A DNA stretch of 64,000 nt from an uncultured Microbacteriaceae bacterium. GTDB taxonomy: Bacteria > Actinomycetota > Actinomycetes > Actinomycetales > Microbacteriaceae. The notes under the pieces were generated by a model, which worked only from the letters and a program-made list of their open reading frames with translations, was not told where the DNA came from and searched no databases. The translations under genes and the position numbers were made by a program. Shown piece by piece: positions 61,738 through 64,000 of this stretch; positions within the stretch are counted from its first letter, which is position 1; each line of letters opens with the position of its first letter. The stretch is from contig CANKXX010000004.1 in NCBI GenBank assembly GCA_947487835.1, forward strand, positions 62,001 to 126,000, in the 5' to 3' direction.

Positions 61738-62678
61738 GAGATGCGCGCCTTCGGGTTGAGGAAACCGTGCAGGATTTCGATGACGATGTTGACGACCACG
61801 ACGATCGCCGCCGTGACGACGACGAGGCCCATCACGAGAGGGATGTCGCCGCGTGCGGTGGACTGCGTCGCCACGGGCCCGAGGCCCGGGATGGCGAAGA
61901 TCTGCTCGACGATGATCGCGCCGCCGAGGAGGCCGACGAACTGCACGGCGAGCACGGCGAGCGCCGGGCCGCCGGCGTTGCGGAGCACGTGTTTGTAGAG
62001 CACGCGATTCTCCGAGAGACCACGGCTGCGCAGCGTGCGCACCCAGTCCTGGCGCATCGTGTCGATGACCGAGCCGCGCACCTGGGAGGCGATGGCCGCG
62101 ATCGCGCCGATCGACAGAGCGAGGATCGGCAGGGTCACGGTGCTGAGCCAGCCCGGGAACGAGGTGCTCAGCTGAACGAAGCCGGTCGGCTTGAACCACC
62201 GGAGGTTCAGGGCGAAGACGTTGACGAGGAAGATCGCGATGAGGAAGCCGGGGATGGCGAAGCCGAGCACCGACACGATCTGCACGAGCCGGTCGGCCGC
62301 GCCGCGCTTGCGCGCCGCCCAGACGCCGAGGGCCGTCGCCACGATCGCCGTGAGGATGGTCGTGCCGAAGACGAGGGAGAGGGTGACGGCGAGCCGCGAG
62401 GTGATGGCGGCGACGACCGGCTGGCTGGTGAACCAGGAGGCGCCGAAGTCGCCGGTGATCGCGTTCCCGACCCAGGTGACGTAGCGCGTGATGAGCGGCT
62501 GATCGAGGCCGAGCTGCGCGGCCTTCTGCGCGACCTGCTCCTGCGTGGCGGATACCCCGAGGATCTGGCGGGCGATGTCGCCTGCGCCGAGGTAGAGCAG
62601 CAGGTAGGCGAGGCTCGAGACGACGAAGAGGAGGATCACGCCGGCCAGCAGGCGGCGGAGTATGAAGCGGAGCATCAT
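61734..62678 (-). CDS. ABC transporter permease (DppB type)
   Basis: 314 aa with six hydrophobic segments. MMLRFILRRLLAGVILLFVVSSLAYLLLYLGAGD start; ATLGLDQPL and the EAA loop DWVRTLRSRGLSENRVLYKHVLRNA are typical of DppB/OppB. Start ATG 62678 (or 62675). Separated from the binding-protein gene by a strong hairpin. Confidence 0.94.
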   Translation of the reverse strand: MMLRFILRRLLAGVILLFVVSSLAYLLLYLGAGDIARQILGVSATQEQVAQKAAQLGLDQPLITRYVTWVGNAITGDFGASWFTSQPVVAAITSRLAVTLSLVFGTTILTAIVATALGVWAARKRGAADRLVQIVSVLGFAIPGFLIAIFLVNVFALNLRWFKPTGFVQLSTSFPGWLSTVTLPILALSIGAIAAIASQVRGSVIDTMRQDWVRTLRSRGLSENRVLYKHVLRNAGGPALAVLAVQFVGLLGGAIIVEQIFAIPGLGPVATQSTARGDIPLVMGLVVVTAAIVVVVNIVIEILHGFLNPKARIS

Positions 62679-62716
62679 CGGTCCTTCGGGGGAAAGCAGG
62701 GGAGAGCGAGAGGGGG

Positions 62717-62750
62717 CGGTGCCGGACCGGGCGGACCCGGTCCGGCACCG
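62717..62750 (-). terminator. Intercistronic hairpin between binding protein and permease
   Basis: A perfect 15-bp stem (62717-62731 with 62736-62750) with a four-base loop, just after the binding-protein stop codon and 39 bases before the permease start. No T-run. This position usually lowers downstream expression or protects the upstream mRNA, so that the binding protein is made in excess. Confidence 0.7.
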
Positions 62751-62755
62751 GGGTG

Positions 62756-64000
62756 CTACTGGGGCTGGACGTTCCAGAGGTAGGGAACGGCGTTGCCGAC
62801 CTGGGTCTCGACCTGGGTGTTCGCGTCGCTCATGAAGATCGCCGTCGGGCGGTACATCGGCGCGAACCAGGCGTTCTCGACGACGTAGGCGTTGAGGGCC
62901 TTGCCGGCCTCCGCCGCCTCGTCCTCGGTACCGGTCTGCATCGTCGAGATCCAGGCCTCGACCTCGGGGGTGGTCTGGTGCAGGGTGTTCCACGTCGCCG
63001 CCTGGGCGATCTGGAACTGCGCCAGCTGGTAGTCCGTCGGGTCCTGCTGCAGCGTGAACCACGTCATCGGGTACTTGCCGCCGAGGATGGCGGGGATGAA
63101 CTCCGCGCCGGCCTGCTCCTCGTAGTTGACCGTGATGCCGATCTGGGCGAGCTGGTCAGCGTAGAGCGTCCAGTGCGACTCGGGGATGGCGGGGGCGCGG
63201 GGCATGGTGACCTCGAAGCCGTCCGCGTAGCCCGCCTCGGCCATGAGCTCCTTCGCCCTGTCGAGGTCGTAGGAGTAGTAGTCCTCGAGAGACTCGTCGA
63301 AGCTCGGCGACGACGGCGGGAAGATCTGCGACGTCGGGGTGCCGTAGCCGTTGCCCACCGTCTTGACGAGCGACTCCTTGTCGAGCGCGTAGTTGATGGC
63401 CTGGCGCACCTTCACGTCGGCGAGCTCGGGGGCGAGCGTGCCGTCCCGGTCGCTGAGGAGGAAGCCCCACCAGTTGAGCGCGAACTCGTTGGCGGTGTAT
63501 CCGGTGGCCGTCATCTGGTCGATGGAGCTGACGTCGATGGTGTTCGTGACGTTCACCTGGCCACCCTGCACGGCGTTCAGCAGCGAGGTCGGGTCGGCGT
63601 AGTACTGCAGCACGAGCTTGTCGTAGTGCTGGTCGTCCGGGTTCCAGTAGTCCGGGTTCTTGTCGAACGCGTAGCTGCTGCCGACGACGGTCTCCCCGGT
63701 GTTCAGGATGTAGGGGCCGGAGCCGACCGGGTTCTGCGCGGTCGCGGGGTCGTCGATCGCCTCGACGGGGGCGACGAGGCCGGAGTTCTGGGTGAGGTAG
63801 GTCTCGAGCGCCGGGTTGGGCGCCGAGAGGGTCAGCTCGAGCGTCGTCTTGTCGATCGCCTTCGCGTCCGTGAGGTTGATGAGGTTGGTCGCGTTCGGCG
63901 ACTGGCCACCCTTGAACGCGAGCAGGCTCTTGGCGGCGTCCTCGGCCGTCAGCGTCTCGCCGTTCGTGAAGGTGACGTCGTCGCGAAGGGTCATGGTGAG
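62756..64000 (-). CDS. Oligopeptide-type solute-binding protein (partial)
   Basis: SBP_bac_5 family extracellular binding protein; the N-terminus with signal peptide lies beyond base 64000, so 415 residues are seen. Family features: GSGPYILNTGE, KNPDYWNPDDQHYDKLVLQYY, VRQAINYALDKESLVKTVGNGYG, DLDRAKELMAEAGYADGFE. Proteins of this group in glycoside operons bind oligosaccharides rather than peptides, which the downstream GH42 and GH3 genes suggest here. Confidence 0.93.
   Translation of the reverse strand, partial: LTMTLRDDVTFTNGETLTAEDAAKSLLAFKGGQSPNATNLINLTDAKAIDKTTLELTLSAPNPALETYLTQNSGLVAPVEAIDDPATAQNPVGSGPYILNTGETVVGSSYAFDKNPDYWNPDDQHYDKLVLQYYADPTSLLNAVQGGQVNVTNTIDVSSIDQMTATGYTANEFALNWWGFLLSDRDGTLAPELADVKVRQAINYALDKESLVKTVGNGYGTPTSQIFPPSSPSFDESLEDYYSYDLDRAKELMAEAGYADGFEVTMPRAPAIPESHWTLYADQLAQIGITVNYEEQAGAEFIPAILGGKYPMTWFTLQQDPTDYQLAQFQIAQAATWNTLHQTTPEVEAWISTMQTGTEDEAAEAGKALNAYVVENAWFAPMYRPTAIFMSDANTQVETQVGNAVPYLWNVQPQ

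Overview
The window is a high-GC (roughly 70 percent), densely packed actinobacterial chromosome segment with no transposase, integrase or plasmid gene. A Microbacteriaceae-type organism (Leifsonia/Microbacterium neighbourhood) is inferred from four things: a tmRNA whose tag reads ANTKRTDLALAA, the order tmRNA-smpB-ftsX-ftsE-prfB, a mycobacterial-style Tad cluster with a DUF4244 pilin, and the frequent DUF222/HNH, DUF3039 and DUF202 genes. Genus cannot be fixed from the sequence alone.

Layout. 0-5 kb: end of a nucleotide-sugar-epimerase-like gene, tmRNA, smpB, ftsX, ftsE (with a long C-terminal tail) and prfB, all on the minus strand. 5-7.5 kb: an MFS exporter, then a TetR-like regulator preceded on its own strand by a sequence that matches the type I cyclic di-GMP riboswitch (GEMM-I). 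7.7-13.4 kb: a Tad/Flp pilus cluster (ATPase, TadB, TadC, pilin, three TadE/TadG-like proteins) interrupted by an alpha/beta hydrolase on the opposite strand. 13.5-15.6 kb: VOC protein, tRNA-Leu(UAG), a tiny membrane protein and a DedA protein. 15.7-18.9 kb: a manganese ABC transporter with its MntR regulator, whose leaderless promoter carries a palindromic operator candidate. 18.9-22.6 kb: rdgB, rph, murI, pncB. 22.6-25.6 kb: DUF3039 and an ABC exporter pair.

25.9-35.6 kb is a cell-envelope polymer region. On the plus strand are a LicC-like nucleotidyltransferase and Wzm/Wzt exporter genes. On the minus strand are two GT2 glycosyltransferases, a CDP-alcohol phosphotransferase with an altered active-site residue, a TagF-like polyol-phosphate polymerase and a lipase-maturation-factor-like membrane protein. 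Together they look able to make, extend and export a teichoic-acid-like polymer. 35.9-39.2 kb encodes a membrane-anchored HtrA protease and two exported proteins. 39.3-44.3 kb holds an aminotransferase, a DUF222/HNH protein, a nitrilase-family amidase and an RlmG/RsmC-like methyltransferase. 44.4-48.1 kb is a three-gene sugar-oxidation operon (SDR dehydrogenase, large beta/TIM/beta protein, amidohydrolase-2 lactonase). 48.2-53.4 kb has a stand-alone LigD-type polymerase domain, a HAD phosphatase, an MFS protein, a formylglycine-generating enzyme and two DUF202 proteins. 53.5-64 kb has a TetR regulator and a long translationally coupled minus-strand operon: oligopeptide/oligosaccharide-type ABC transporter (binding protein, DppB, a DppC-DppD fusion, DppF), GH42 beta-galactosidase and GH3 beta-glucosidase, which would import and hydrolyse a glycoside.

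Other signals run across the window. Several genes have a TANNNT box exactly six bases before the start codon (leaderless transcription). Two families of palindromic repeats occupy intergenic spaces: a REP-like element at about 40.6, 42.2 and 54.2 kb, and a longer stem-loop with AATTCAG ends at 51.4 and 54.3 kb. The most interesting items are the GEMM-I riboswitch beside the pilus cluster, the manganese operator overlapping a stop codon, a -10 box and a start codon, and the AATTCAG stem-loop family.
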